From: Aerococcaceae bacterium DSM 111020
Lineage (GTDB): Bacteria; Bacillota; Bacilli; Lactobacillales; Aerococcaceae
Assembly (NCBI GenBank): GCA_015863185.1
Contig: JACBXP010000005.1
Coordinates: forward strand, 62,001 to 126,000
DNA: 64,000 nt
Reading direction: 5' to 3'
Positions within the stretch are counted from its first letter, which is position 1, and the number at the start of each line of letters is the position of its first letter. Of the stretch, positions 57,375 through 64,000 are shown in pieces. The translations under genes and the position numbers were made by a program. The notes beneath the pieces are model-generated. The model was not told the DNA's origin. It was given only the letters and a program-made list of their open reading frames with translations, and ran no database searches.

Positions 57375-58094
57375 ATGGAAAGACTTCAAAAAGTAATGGC
57401 ACACGCTGGTATCGCGAGTCGTCGCAAATGCGAAGATATTATAGAACAAGGTCGTGTTAAAGTTAATGGTACCACGGTCACAGAGTTGGGCACCAAAGTG
57501 CAATCAACGGATTTAATTGAGGTAGATGATGTCCCGATTTATCGTGAAGAGCCACGATATTTTTTATTATATAAACCCAAAAACACCATTAGTGCTGTTT
57601 CAGATGATAAGGATAGACCTGTCGTCGTGGATTTAATTAAAGATGTGGATGAACGCATCTATCCGATAGGAAGACTAGATTTTGATACGACTGGACTTCT
57701 ATTATTAACAAATGATGGAGATTTCGCGAATTTGCTGATGCATCCTAGTTATCAAGTTCCTAAAACCTATATTGCGAAAGTTTCGGATATCCCAACAGAA
57801 AAAGGAATGCAGCAATTACGTCGTGGTATTAAAATTGATGGTAAAAAAACAGCGCCAGCACAAGCGAAAGTTAAATCAATCAATCGAGAAAATCGAACGA
57901 GCATCATCGAATTAACAATTCATGAAGGCTGGAATCATCAAGTTAAAAAAATGTTAGAAGCCATCAATTGTCCTGTATCTAAGCTTAAAAGAGAAAGATT
58001 AGGCTTTCTTGACTTAGGAAATTTAAACCCAGGAGAGTATCGTGAATTAACAGCATTTGAAGTGGACAAATTGAGAAAAATGGCAGAAAAATAA
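57375..58094 (+). CDS. rluB: 23S rRNA pseudouridine synthase RluB
   Basis: RsuA/RluB-family pseudouridine synthase, 239 aa, modifying 23S rRNA helix 89-type sites. An N-terminal S4 domain (MERLQKVMAHAGIASRRKCE) is followed by the catalytic motif GRLDFDTTGLLLLTNDGDF with the active Asp, and HEGWNHQVKKMLEA. RBS GAGGAGAG. It is the last gene of the scpAB-rluB unit, before the riboswitch. Confidence 0.94.
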   Translation: MERLQKVMAHAGIASRRKCEDIIEQGRVKVNGTTVTELGTKVQSTDLIEVDDVPIYREEPRYFLLYKPKNTISAVSDDKDRPVVVDLIKDVDERIYPIGRLDFDTTGLLLLTNDGDFANLLMHPSYQVPKTYIAKVSDIPTEKGMQQLRRGIKIDGKKTAPAQAKVKSINRENRTSIIELTIHEGWNHQVKKMLEAINCPVSKLKRERLGFLDLGNLNPGEYRELTAFEVDKLRKMAEK

Positions 58095-58110
58095 TATCAT
58101 AAAGATTTAC

Positions 58111-58138
58111 TTGCTTTATATTAAATCTTTGCTATAAT
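58111..58138 (+). promoter_or_regulatory. promoter of the FMN riboswitch-ribU transcript
   Basis: TTGCTT (58111-58116) - 16 bp - TATAAT (58133-58138), 22 bp before the riboswitch. Confidence 0.7.
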
Positions 58139-58160
58139 AAAGGTAAATAAAATATACAAC

Positions 58161-58274
58161 GTCTTCAGGGCAGGGTGTAATTCCCGACCGGTGGTAAAGT
58201 CCACGACCCTAACTTGAGTTAGGTTGAACTGGTGAAATTCCAGTACCGACAGTAAAGTCTGGTATAAAGAAGAG
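58161..58274 (+). ncRNA. FMN riboswitch (RFN element)
   Basis: The conserved RFN strings are present in order: CTTCAGGGCAGGGTG, TTCCCGACCGGTGGTAAAGT, CCACGACC, TGGTGAAATTCCAGTACCGA and CAGTAAAGTCTGG. P1 closes through TCTTC (58162-58166) and GAAGA (58269-58273). FMN binding should favour the terminator at 58301 and lower ribU expression when flavin is sufficient. Confidence 0.96.
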
Positions 58275-58300
58275 TAGAGGTATTTTTGTGTACCAGTAAC

Positions 58301-58334
58301 GCTATCCCTGAATCGATTAGGGATAGCTTTTTTT
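58301..58334 (+). terminator. riboswitch expression-platform terminator
   Basis: Perfect GCTATCCCT (58301-58309) / AGGGATAGC (58319-58327), seven T. CTGGTA at the riboswitch 3' edge can pair with TACCAG (58291-58296), a possible alternative helix. Confidence 0.88.
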
Positions 58335-58371
58335 GCTTTTCAGCGCTTTGACGTTAAAAGGAGAGAAAGAG

Positions 58372-58989
58372 ATGAAACGTGTTACAACCAGAGAATTGGT
58401 GTTTTTGGGTATATTGTCTGCTTTTGGAGTGATTTTGAGATTATTAGATTTTCCAATTTTACCAGCTGCTCCATTTTTGAAAGTTGATTTAAGTGACTTA
58501 ACCGGACTGATTGGCTTACTTACTAGTGGTCCTTTGGGATTAATGCTCGTTTCCTTAGTGCGTGATTTAATTAATTACATTATTGGCGGGGGACAATCAG
58601 GAATTCCCATTGGATCTATTATGAGTTTTGCAGGAACGATGGCATTATTCTTACCAACGCATTTTATTTTGAAACGATTTCCATCCATGAATCGGTGGGG
58701 ACGTTTAATTTTAATGGGAGTGGCTTCCACTTTATCTTTAACGGTGACATTATCACTTATCAATTATTATGTAGCCTTACCAATTTTTGTCACAGTGATG
58801 AATTTTCCTATTGATGATTATTTTGGATATGTCATATCACTAGTGGTACCATTCAACTTAATCAAGGGTGTCATTGTTTCAATAGGTCAAGCAGTCGTCA
58901 TAGAATCATTAGTTCCTTTGATGTATAAACGTCGTACGCTATTCGAACCCTACAATCAAACGCTATTTCCCATAAGAAAACATTCCTAA
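58372..58989 (+). CDS. ribU: riboflavin transporter RibU (ECF S component)
   Basis: Membrane substrate-binding subunit of an energy-coupling-factor importer for riboflavin, 205 aa, about six hydrophobic helices. Family marks: TTRELVFLGILSAFGVILR, PFLKVDLSDLTGLIG and SLVRDLINYIIGGGQSG. ATG 58372 follows AGGAGAG. The upstream FMN riboswitch confirms the ligand. The shared EcfA/A'/T energising module is not in this window. With no rib genes here, import may be a main flavin source. Confidence 0.95.
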   Translation: MKRVTTRELVFLGILSAFGVILRLLDFPILPAAPFLKVDLSDLTGLIGLLTSGPLGLMLVSLVRDLINYIIGGGQSGIPIGSIMSFAGTMALFLPTHFILKRFPSMNRWGRLILMGVASTLSLTVTLSLINYYVALPIFVTVMNFPIDDYFGYVISLVVPFNLIKGVIVSIGQAVVIESLVPLMYKRRTLFEPYNQTLFPIRKHS

Positions 58990-59161
58990 AATAAGTTTTT
59001 TAGTCGAAAAACTTCAAAAAATAGGTTATAATATTGCTCGATTGTTACAAAGTTTTATCATTATGATAAAATTCTTTTAAATTTTTCGTTAATAGCGTAT
59101 AGTTAGTAATATACATTCTTTACGAAAATGAAGGATAAATCATTGTAGGAGGGGCAATATA

Positions 59162-59902
59162 ATGTCTAGAGAACGTGATAATGAATATCAGAATAAAGAA
59201 ATCGAAGAATTAAAGAAGAATCAGCAAGTTGATTCTGATGATGAAATTGTAGAAACAAAGATCGATGAATCATCCGCGAATGAACAGAAAAAAGAAAAAA
59301 AACCTTGGCATAAACGATTTGGTTCAGACGAAAATTTGCGCAATCGCCAATATTCCAGAACATCTAGAAACCAACCGAAACAAGAAGCAAGTACTTTATC
59401 TAAAGTCTTACTTGGTGCTTTTGTCGTGCTGTTAATCATTCCATTTGTTGTTTTGTTGATTGTGGAATCACAAAGAAGTAACGATGATATACCGGCTAGA
59501 ACAAAAGAGCAAGTAATGATCTCAAGATCATCTATTAGTTCTGAAAGTGAATCCGAAAGCTCAAGCTCTGAATCTTCTGAATCAGTGAGTTCAAGTGGTA
59601 ATATCAGTGTTGCTGAAAATGGGGATGAGTCTGTTGGTTCGCAAGAAATATCTCAACCAGCTCAGTCGACACCCGAAACGACACAACAACCACCAGCAGA
59701 AACAACTCCGGCTCCAGCACCAACCCCTGCACCAGAAACGCAACCTGCACAACCTTCAAGTACGACACATGCAGTGAATGCAGGAGAAACGTGGTATGGA
59801 ATTGCTCGGACTTATGGGGTCAATGTTTATGATTTATTAGCCGCAAACGGAGCAGCTGAAGGAACCCCGCTTCATCCAGGAGATGTTGTTGTTGTACCAT
59901 AA
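59162..59902 (+). CDS. membrane-anchored LysM-domain protein
   Basis: 246-aa protein with an acidic/basic cytosolic N-terminus (1-78), one membrane helix (about 79-99, SKVLLGAFVVLLIIPFVVLL), and an extracellular low-complexity linker rich in Ser/Glu, then Pro/Thr/Ala/Gln (about 110-200). A single C-terminal LysM domain (about 202-246, AGETWYGIARTYGVNVYDLL) should bind peptidoglycan. The layout and the place before cmk resemble staphylococcal EbpS and Bacillus YpbE. RBS AGGAGGGG. No catalytic domain is seen. Confidence 0.88.
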   Translation: MSRERDNEYQNKEIEELKKNQQVDSDDEIVETKIDESSANEQKKEKKPWHKRFGSDENLRNRQYSRTSRNQPKQEASTLSKVLLGAFVVLLIIPFVVLLIVESQRSNDDIPARTKEQVMISRSSISSESESESSSSESSESVSSSGNISVAENGDESVGSQEISQPAQSTPETTQQPPAETTPAPAPTPAPETQPAQPSSTTHAVNAGETWYGIARTYGVNVYDLLAANGAAEGTPLHPGDVVVVP

Positions 59903-59912
59903 TTATTTATTG

Positions 59913-59948
59913 AGCGCCTTATACTGTGTATAGGGCGCTTAAATTTTT
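59913..59948 (+). terminator. terminator-like hairpin before cmk
   Basis: AGCGCCTTATAC (59913-59924) / GTATAGGGCGCT (59928-59939), one G-U pair. The T tract (TAAATTTTT) is weak, so read-through to cmk is likely. Confidence 0.6.
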
Positions 59949-59967
59949 GAGAGCAAAGGAGATAAAG

Positions 59968-60630
59968 ATGACTTATCAAATCGCAATTGACGGACCTGCT
60001 TCTTCAGGTAAAAGTACGGTTGCTAAAATTGTTGCTGACAAATTAAATATTACTTATATTGATACAGGCGCAATGTATCGTGCAGTGACATATTTTATAT
60101 TAGAAAATGAAATAAACATTGAAGATGCGGAATCACTTACGAAAGCCATGTCAGAAATAGATATTCAATTTGATCGTAACGACAAGCGTCAGCTTATTAT
60201 TTTAAATAATCAAGATGTTTCGGATGACATTCGTTCTACCCACGTGACAAAACATGTGTCTGCTGTTTCAGCAAAAAAAATTGTCCGCGAAAAATTAGTG
60301 GCCATTCAGCAAGAAATTGCAACTAAACAATCAGTGGTAATGGATGGTCGTGATATAGGAACTGTCGTCCTGCCTCAAGCAGCATATAAATTTTATTTCA
60401 CAGCAGATCCCGAAGTTAGAGCGAGAAGACGCTATGATGAAAATAAAGAAAAAGGAATCCTCGATCAAAGTCTCGAAGAATTGACAGAGGAAATCATTCG
60501 ACGTGATCACTATGATATGAATCGAGAAATAAGTCCATTAAAAATCGCAGATGATGCCACTGTAATCGATGGGACCCATTTAACCTTAAATGAAATGGTT
60601 GAAGCGGTGTTGTCGGCTGTCAAACATTAA
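59968..60630 (+). CDS. cmk: cytidylate kinase
   Basis: Phosphorylates CMP and dCMP. The 220-aa P-loop protein has IAIDGPASSGKSTVAK at about 5-20, DTGAMYRA, and MDGRDIGTVVLP in the central region, then RRRYDE. ATG 59968 follows AAAGGAG; an in-frame ATG 42 bp upstream overlaps the hairpin and is rejected. rpsA follows, as is common across bacteria. Confidence 0.95.
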   Translation: MTYQIAIDGPASSGKSTVAKIVADKLNITYIDTGAMYRAVTYFILENEINIEDAESLTKAMSEIDIQFDRNDKRQLIILNNQDVSDDIRSTHVTKHVSAVSAKKIVREKLVAIQQEIATKQSVVMDGRDIGTVVLPQAAYKFYFTADPEVRARRRYDENKEKGILDQSLEELTEEIIRRDHYDMNREISPLKIADDATVIDGTHLTLNEMVEAVLSAVKH

Positions 60631-60753
60631 AATACATTTATTACACTAGACTTCATTTAGAAACTTTGTTACAATAAGATATATGAAGTTTATCACGGTT
60701 ATTCGTTGATGAATGATATATATATTGAGGTAACGCTTAGGAGGAACTGGTAC

Positions 60754-62127
60754 ATGTCAGAGTTTGTAGAAGAAAATCAAAATGAAGAAACATTAGAATC
60801 AACTGAATCAGTAGAAACGACTGAAGAAACAGAAGTTGAAGAAACTGAAGCAGTAGAGTCAATGGAAACAATGGAAGATGCTTTAGATAGTGTTAAAGAA
60901 ATTTCAGTAGGTGATAAAGTCATTGGTGACGTATTAGCCTTTGATGATAATCAAGTACGTGTTTCAATTCAAGAAAGTGGCGGACTTGAAGGGGTTGTTC
61001 CACGTAATGAATTATCTGCGACACATGTTGAAGATATGACTGAAGTTGTAAATATTGGTGATCAAATCGAATTAATTGTTGTAAAACCAATTAAAGACAA
61101 AGAAAATGGTAATTATTTATTATCTAAAAAACGTGTCGATGCAATGAAAGTTTGGGACGAATTAAAAGTTAAATTCGAAAATGAAGAAACAATTAAAGCC
61201 CCTGTTAAAAATAAAGTAAAAGGTGGTTTAGTTGTAGATGCTGGCGTTCGTGGATTCGTTCCTGCTTCTATGATTGAAGATTTCTTCGTGGAAGACTTTT
61301 CACCGTATGTTGGTGAAACATTAGAATTCAAAATCATTGAAATTGAGCCAACAGAAAATCGCTTAATCTTGTCTCATAAAGAAATTGCACGTAAAGAACG
61401 TGAAGAAAAACGTGCGGAAGCAATGGAACGCCTTGAAGAAGGAGCTGTTGTTGAAGGTACTGTTGCACGTTTAGTAAACTTTGGTGCCTTTATTGATCTT
61501 GGTGGTGTTGACGGTCTTGTTCATATTAGTCGTATTGCACATGAGCATGTCGATAAACCAAGTGATTATTTAACACCAGGAGAAACAATCGATGTAAAAG
61601 TATTATCGGTTGATCCAGAAGAAGGTCGTGTATCATTATCAATTAAAGATACTTTACCTGGACCATGGGAAGATATTGAAGAAAAAGCACCTGAAGGATC
61701 AGTACTAACTGGTACGGTTAAACGTTTAGTAAACTTTGGTGCCTTTGTTGAAGTATTCCCAGGTGTTGAAGGATTAGTTCATATTTCAGAAATTGCACAT
61801 GAGCATATTTCAACTCCACAAGATAAACTTGAAGAAGGTCAAGAAATTCAAGTTAAGGTGTTAAGTGTAAATCCTGAAGAAAATCGTTTATCATTATCAA
61901 TCAAAGCATTAGAAGAAGCACCAGCTCGTGAAGAGTCACAAGATAGTGATTCAAACGAACGTTCAGCAAGTCGTCCACGTCGTAATCGTTCAAATCGTCG
62001 CAACAATAATAATGCGTCTAGAAACACGAATACACGTTCAAACGATAATGATTTAGATACATCATTTACATTTGCTGATATGCTTGGAAGTCAATTAGAA
62101 GATCTAGATTTACCAGAAGATAACTAA
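60754..62127 (+). CDS. rpsA: 30S ribosomal protein S1 homologue
   Basis: Four-S1-domain RNA-binding protein of the Gram-positive S1 type, 457 aa. An acidic Glu/Thr-rich N-terminus (1-45) is followed by S1 domains at about 50-115, 135-200, 225-295 and 310-380; the last two show GTVARLVNFGAFIDLGGVDG and GTVKRLVNFGAFVEVFPGVEG. The C-terminal tail is Arg/Asn-rich (RRNRSNRRNNNN) and ends acidic, unusual but seen in relatives. ATG 60754 follows AGGAGG; an upstream ATG (60706) includes the RBS and is rejected. Confidence 0.94.
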   Translation: MSEFVEENQNEETLESTESVETTEETEVEETEAVESMETMEDALDSVKEISVGDKVIGDVLAFDDNQVRVSIQESGGLEGVVPRNELSATHVEDMTEVVNIGDQIELIVVKPIKDKENGNYLLSKKRVDAMKVWDELKVKFENEETIKAPVKNKVKGGLVVDAGVRGFVPASMIEDFFVEDFSPYVGETLEFKIIEIEPTENRLILSHKEIARKEREEKRAEAMERLEEGAVVEGTVARLVNFGAFIDLGGVDGLVHISRIAHEHVDKPSDYLTPGETIDVKVLSVDPEEGRVSLSIKDTLPGPWEDIEEKAPEGSVLTGTVKRLVNFGAFVEVFPGVEGLVHISEIAHEHISTPQDKLEEGQEIQVKVLSVNPEENRLSLSIKALEEAPAREESQDSDSNERSASRPRRNRSNRRNNNNASRNTNTRSNDNDLDTSFTFADMLGSQLEDLDLPEDN

Positions 62128-62154
62128 TTTTCTAGTTCATTTTGATTTATTCTT

Positions 62155-62186
62155 AGAGGCTGACGAAAGTCAGTCTCTATTTTATT
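62155..62186 (+). terminator. rho-independent terminator after rpsA
   Basis: AGAGGCTGAC-GAAA-GTCAGTCTCT with a GAAA tetraloop and one G-U pair, then ATTTTATT. Confidence 0.8.
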
Positions 62187-62202
62187 GTGAGGAGGGGATA
62201 GG

Positions 62203-63519
62203 ATGAAGGCATTACCTGTCGTTGCTTTGGTAGGAAGACCAAATGTAGGAAAATCTACAATCTTTAATCGTTTGATAGGTGAAAGAGTTTCAATAGTGGA
62301 AGACCATCCAGGAGTGACCAGAGATCGAATCTATGGATCAGGTAAATGGCTTGGCAAAGACTTCCGTTTGATTGATACAGGTGGCATTGAAATGTCAAAT
62401 GAGCCAATGATGAAACAAATTCGGTATCAAGCTGAGATTGCAATTGATGAAGCAGATATTATTGTCATGATTGCCAATGTCAGAGAAGGATTAACCAATG
62501 AAGATGAAGAGATTGCACAATTGTTGCATCGATCAAATAAACCTGTAATTTTAGCAGTAAATAAAACGGATAATCCCGAGCAAAGACAAATGATTTATGA
62601 TTTTTATTCATTAGGACTTGGGGAACCTATTGGTATTAGTGGTTCTCACGGAACCGGAATTGGTGATTTATTAGATGAAATTATTAATTTATTCCCTTCT
62701 GACCTTCCAGATGCTGAGGATGATAAGCGTATTCGCTTTAGTTTCATTGGTCGACCAAATGTTGGTAAATCAAGTCTTGTGAATGCGATGTTGGATGAAG
62801 AACGAGTGATTGTTTCGAATATCGAAGGAACAACTCGTGAAGCGGTTGATACATTATTTGTCAATGATTCTGGGCGAGAATTTACCATGATAGATACCGC
62901 CGGTATAAGAAAGCGTGGGAAAGTATATGAAAATACAGAAAAATATAGCGTTCTCAGATCATTGTCAGCCATCGATCGCAGTGATGTAGTCTGTGTTGTG
63001 TTAGATGCATCCACTGGTATTCGTGAACAAGATAAACATGTAGCAGGGTATGCATATGAAGCTGGAAAGGGTATCATCATTTTAATTAATAAGTGGGATG
63101 CCATTGAAAAAGATAATCACACTTATCAAAAATTTATCGAAGATGTGCGCATGGAATTTAAATATCTTTCATTCGCTCCGATTTTAGCTGTAAGTGCAAA
63201 ATCAGGACAAAGGTTAAATAAATTAGCCGATCTCATCGAGAAAATCTATGATAATCGCAACAGGCGAATTCAATCTTCTACATTGAATGATATCTTAATG
63301 GATGCGATAGCGATGAATCCCACACCAACTGATAAAGGACGTCGCTTAAAAATATACTATATGACACAAGTAGCCGTTGGACCACCAACTTTCGTTGTCT
63401 TTGTTAATGATACCGAACTCATGCACTTTAGTTATGAACGATTTCTTGAAAATCAACTCAGAGACTCTTTCTATTTTGATGGAACTCCTATTCATTTGAT
63501 TATTCGCGAAAGAAAGTAA
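62203..63519 (+). CDS. der: ribosome biogenesis GTPase Der (EngA)
   Basis: Tandem-GTPase needed for 50S assembly, 438 aa. G domain 1 has [14 protein letters not shown] (about 10-23), DTGGIE and NKTD. G domain 2 has [15 protein letters not shown] (about 183-197), DTAGIRKRG and NKWD. The KH-like C-terminal domain is at about 350-438. RBS GAGGAGGGG. It is followed by hup, as in many Firmicutes. Confidence 0.97.
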   Translation: MKALPVVALVGRPNVGKSTIFNRLIGERVSIVEDHPGVTRDRIYGSGKWLGKDFRLIDTGGIEMSNEPMMKQIRYQAEIAIDEADIIVMIANVREGLTNEDEEIAQLLHRSNKPVILAVNKTDNPEQRQMIYDFYSLGLGEPIGISGSHGTGIGDLLDEIINLFPSDLPDAEDDKRIRFSFIGRPNVGKSSLVNAMLDEERVIVSNIEGTTREAVDTLFVNDSGREFTMIDTAGIRKRGKVYENTEKYSVLRSLSAIDRSDVVCVVLDASTGIREQDKHVAGYAYEAGKGIIILINKWDAIEKDNHTYQKFIEDVRMEFKYLSFAPILAVSAKSGQRLNKLADLIEKIYDNRNRRIQSSTLNDILMDAIAMNPTPTDKGRRLKIYYMTQVAVGPPTFVVFVNDTELMHFSYERFLENQLRDSFYFDGTPIHLIIRERK

Positions 63520-63538
63520 TGAAATCATGACATAAACG

Positions 63539-63567
63539 TTGTTTTAATAACTTTCTTATGCTATTCT
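63539..63567 (+). promoter_or_regulatory. probable hup promoter
   Basis: TTGTTT (63539-63544) - 17 bp - TATTCT (63562-63567). Confidence 0.45.
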
Positions 63568-63637
63568 TATAGATGAATTACTTGGTAATTTAGAAGTATA
63601 TTCAAATATGTATGGTTTTATAAGGAGGAATTTACTA

Positions 63638-63913
63638 ATGGCAAACAAAGCAGATTTAGTAGAAAAAGTAGCAGAGAAAACAAATTTAACAAAAAAAGAT
63701 GTCACTGCTACAGTGGAAGCATTATTTGAAACAATTCAAGAAACTCTAGCTGAAGGCGAACGAGTTCAAGTAATTGGTTTCGGAACTTTTGAAGTACGTG
63801 ATCGTGCGGCTCGTAAAGGTCGTAACCCACAAACTGGTGAAGAAATTCAAATTGCTGCAACAAAAGTTCCAGGTTTCAAAGCTGGTAAACAATTAAAAGA
63901 AGCAGTGAAATAA
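63638..63913 (+). CDS. hup: HU family DNA-binding protein
   Basis: Histone-like nucleoid protein of 91 aa. [20 protein letters not shown] starts the helical body; [24 protein letters not shown] is the family signature covering the DNA-grasping arm. ATG 63638 follows AAGGAGG; a 10-codon upstream extension carries the RBS and is rejected. Its own terminator follows. Confidence 0.97.
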   Translation: MANKADLVEKVAEKTNLTKKDVTATVEALFETIQETLAEGERVQVIGFGTFEVRDRAARKGRNPQTGEEIQIAATKVPGFKAGKQLKEAVK

Positions 63914-63919
63914 TTGTTC

Positions 63920-63945
63920 AAGACCTCATTTGAGGTCTTTTTATT
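63920..63945 (+). terminator. rho-independent terminator after hup
   Basis: AAGACCTC-ATTT-GAGGTCTT followed by TTTATTTG. Confidence 0.88.
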
Positions 63946-63955
63946 TGTTCTTGAA

Positions 63956-63982
63956 TTAGCACTCTTCACCAAAGAGTGCTAA
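63956..63982. promoter_or_regulatory. CIRCE operator (HrcA binding site)
   Basis: TTAGCACTC (63956-63964), 9-bp spacer, GAGTGCTAA (63974-63982): exact match to the CIRCE consensus. A chaperone operon (hrcA-grpE-dnaK or groES-groEL) should begin just beyond the window edge. Confidence 0.96.
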
Positions 63983-64000
63983 AAAATTTTAAAAAATAAG

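Noticed and set aside
59676-59765. Pro/Thr/Ala/Gln repeats in the LysM gene as a tandem repeat or CRISPR-like array
   Set aside because: It is a low-complexity coding linker in frame with the LysM domain; there is no regular repeat-spacer pattern.
62646-63104. A 152-codon open frame opposite der
   Set aside because: Ser/Arg-rich shadow of the second GTPase domain; no RBS or independent context.
1-64000. tRNA, rRNA, insertion sequences, CRISPR arrays
   Set aside because: Scanning the intergenic stretches by eye gave no cloverleaf-like or CCA-ended segments, transposase genes or regular repeat arrays.

Overview
The window is a low-GC Gram-positive core-genome segment with almost every gene on the + strand. 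Gene content and order point to Lactobacillales: rnc-smc-HAD-ftsY, ylxM-ffh-rpsP-khpA-rimM-trmD-rplS, rpsB-tsf-pyrH-frr-uppS-cdsA-rseP-polC, mutS-mutL-ruvAB-queA, dnaE-pfkA-pyk, scpAB-rluB and cmk-rpsA-der-hup. The PolC/DnaE polymerase pair, CtsR and HrcA (CIRCE) operators and an FMN riboswitch before ribU agree with this. A lineage near Aerococcaceae or Carnobacteriaceae is plausible, but I cannot prove the genus from sequence alone.

Layout. 0-2 kb: a monocistronic oligopeptide-binding protein. 2.1-8.3 kb: RNase III, SMC, a HAD phosphatase and FtsY. 8.3-10.3 kb: an AT-rich spacer, an unrecognised helical-repeat-like gene and a short DtxR/MntR-type regulator, which separate ftsY from its usual partners ylxM-ffh. 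10.3-14.6 kb: SRP, ribosomal proteins S16 and L19, and rRNA/tRNA maturation genes. 14.7-19.7 kb: small unknown genes, a YitT membrane protein, a second HAD phosphatase (- strand), a SufT-like DUF59 protein and recQ (- strand). 19.7-24.1 kb: clpB under a CtsR-type control region, and an AI-2E family exporter. 24.2-35.2 kb: translation, UMP kinase and isoprenoid/phospholipid genes, RseP protease and PolC. 35.2-39.4 kb: a MetQ-like binding protein, an FMN reductase, alanine dehydrogenase and a luciferase-like oxidoreductase. 39.4-51.2 kb: YmdB, mismatch repair, MsrB, Holliday junction helicase, queuosine synthesis and DnaE. 51.3-54.0 kb: phosphofructokinase and pyruvate kinase. 54.1-58.1 kb: CvfB, a tyrosine recombinase, a deoB remnant fused to a beheaded scpA, scpB and rluB. 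58.1-64 kb: riboflavin transporter under an FMN riboswitch, a LysM protein, CMP kinase, S1, Der and HU. A perfect CIRCE operator closes the window.

Most striking observations. (1) A deletion-like junction at about 56,056 joins the first 41 codons of phosphopentomutase to scpA lacking its conserved N-terminus, although smc and scpB look intact. (2) Both ABC substrate-binding proteins (OppA- and MetQ-like) have signal peptides without a lipobox cysteine and no adjacent permease genes. (3) A SloR/ScaR-like metalloregulator stops just before the position of the family's CPHG metal-ligand motif. (4) A perfect 32-bp palindrome covers the -35 box of the rpsP promoter. (5) Three 10-bp-period CtsR half-site pairs and a terminator-like hairpin lie in the clpB promoter/leader. 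I found no insertion sequence, prophage, CRISPR array, tRNA or rRNA gene, and no clear novel multi-gene defence or biosynthetic system.
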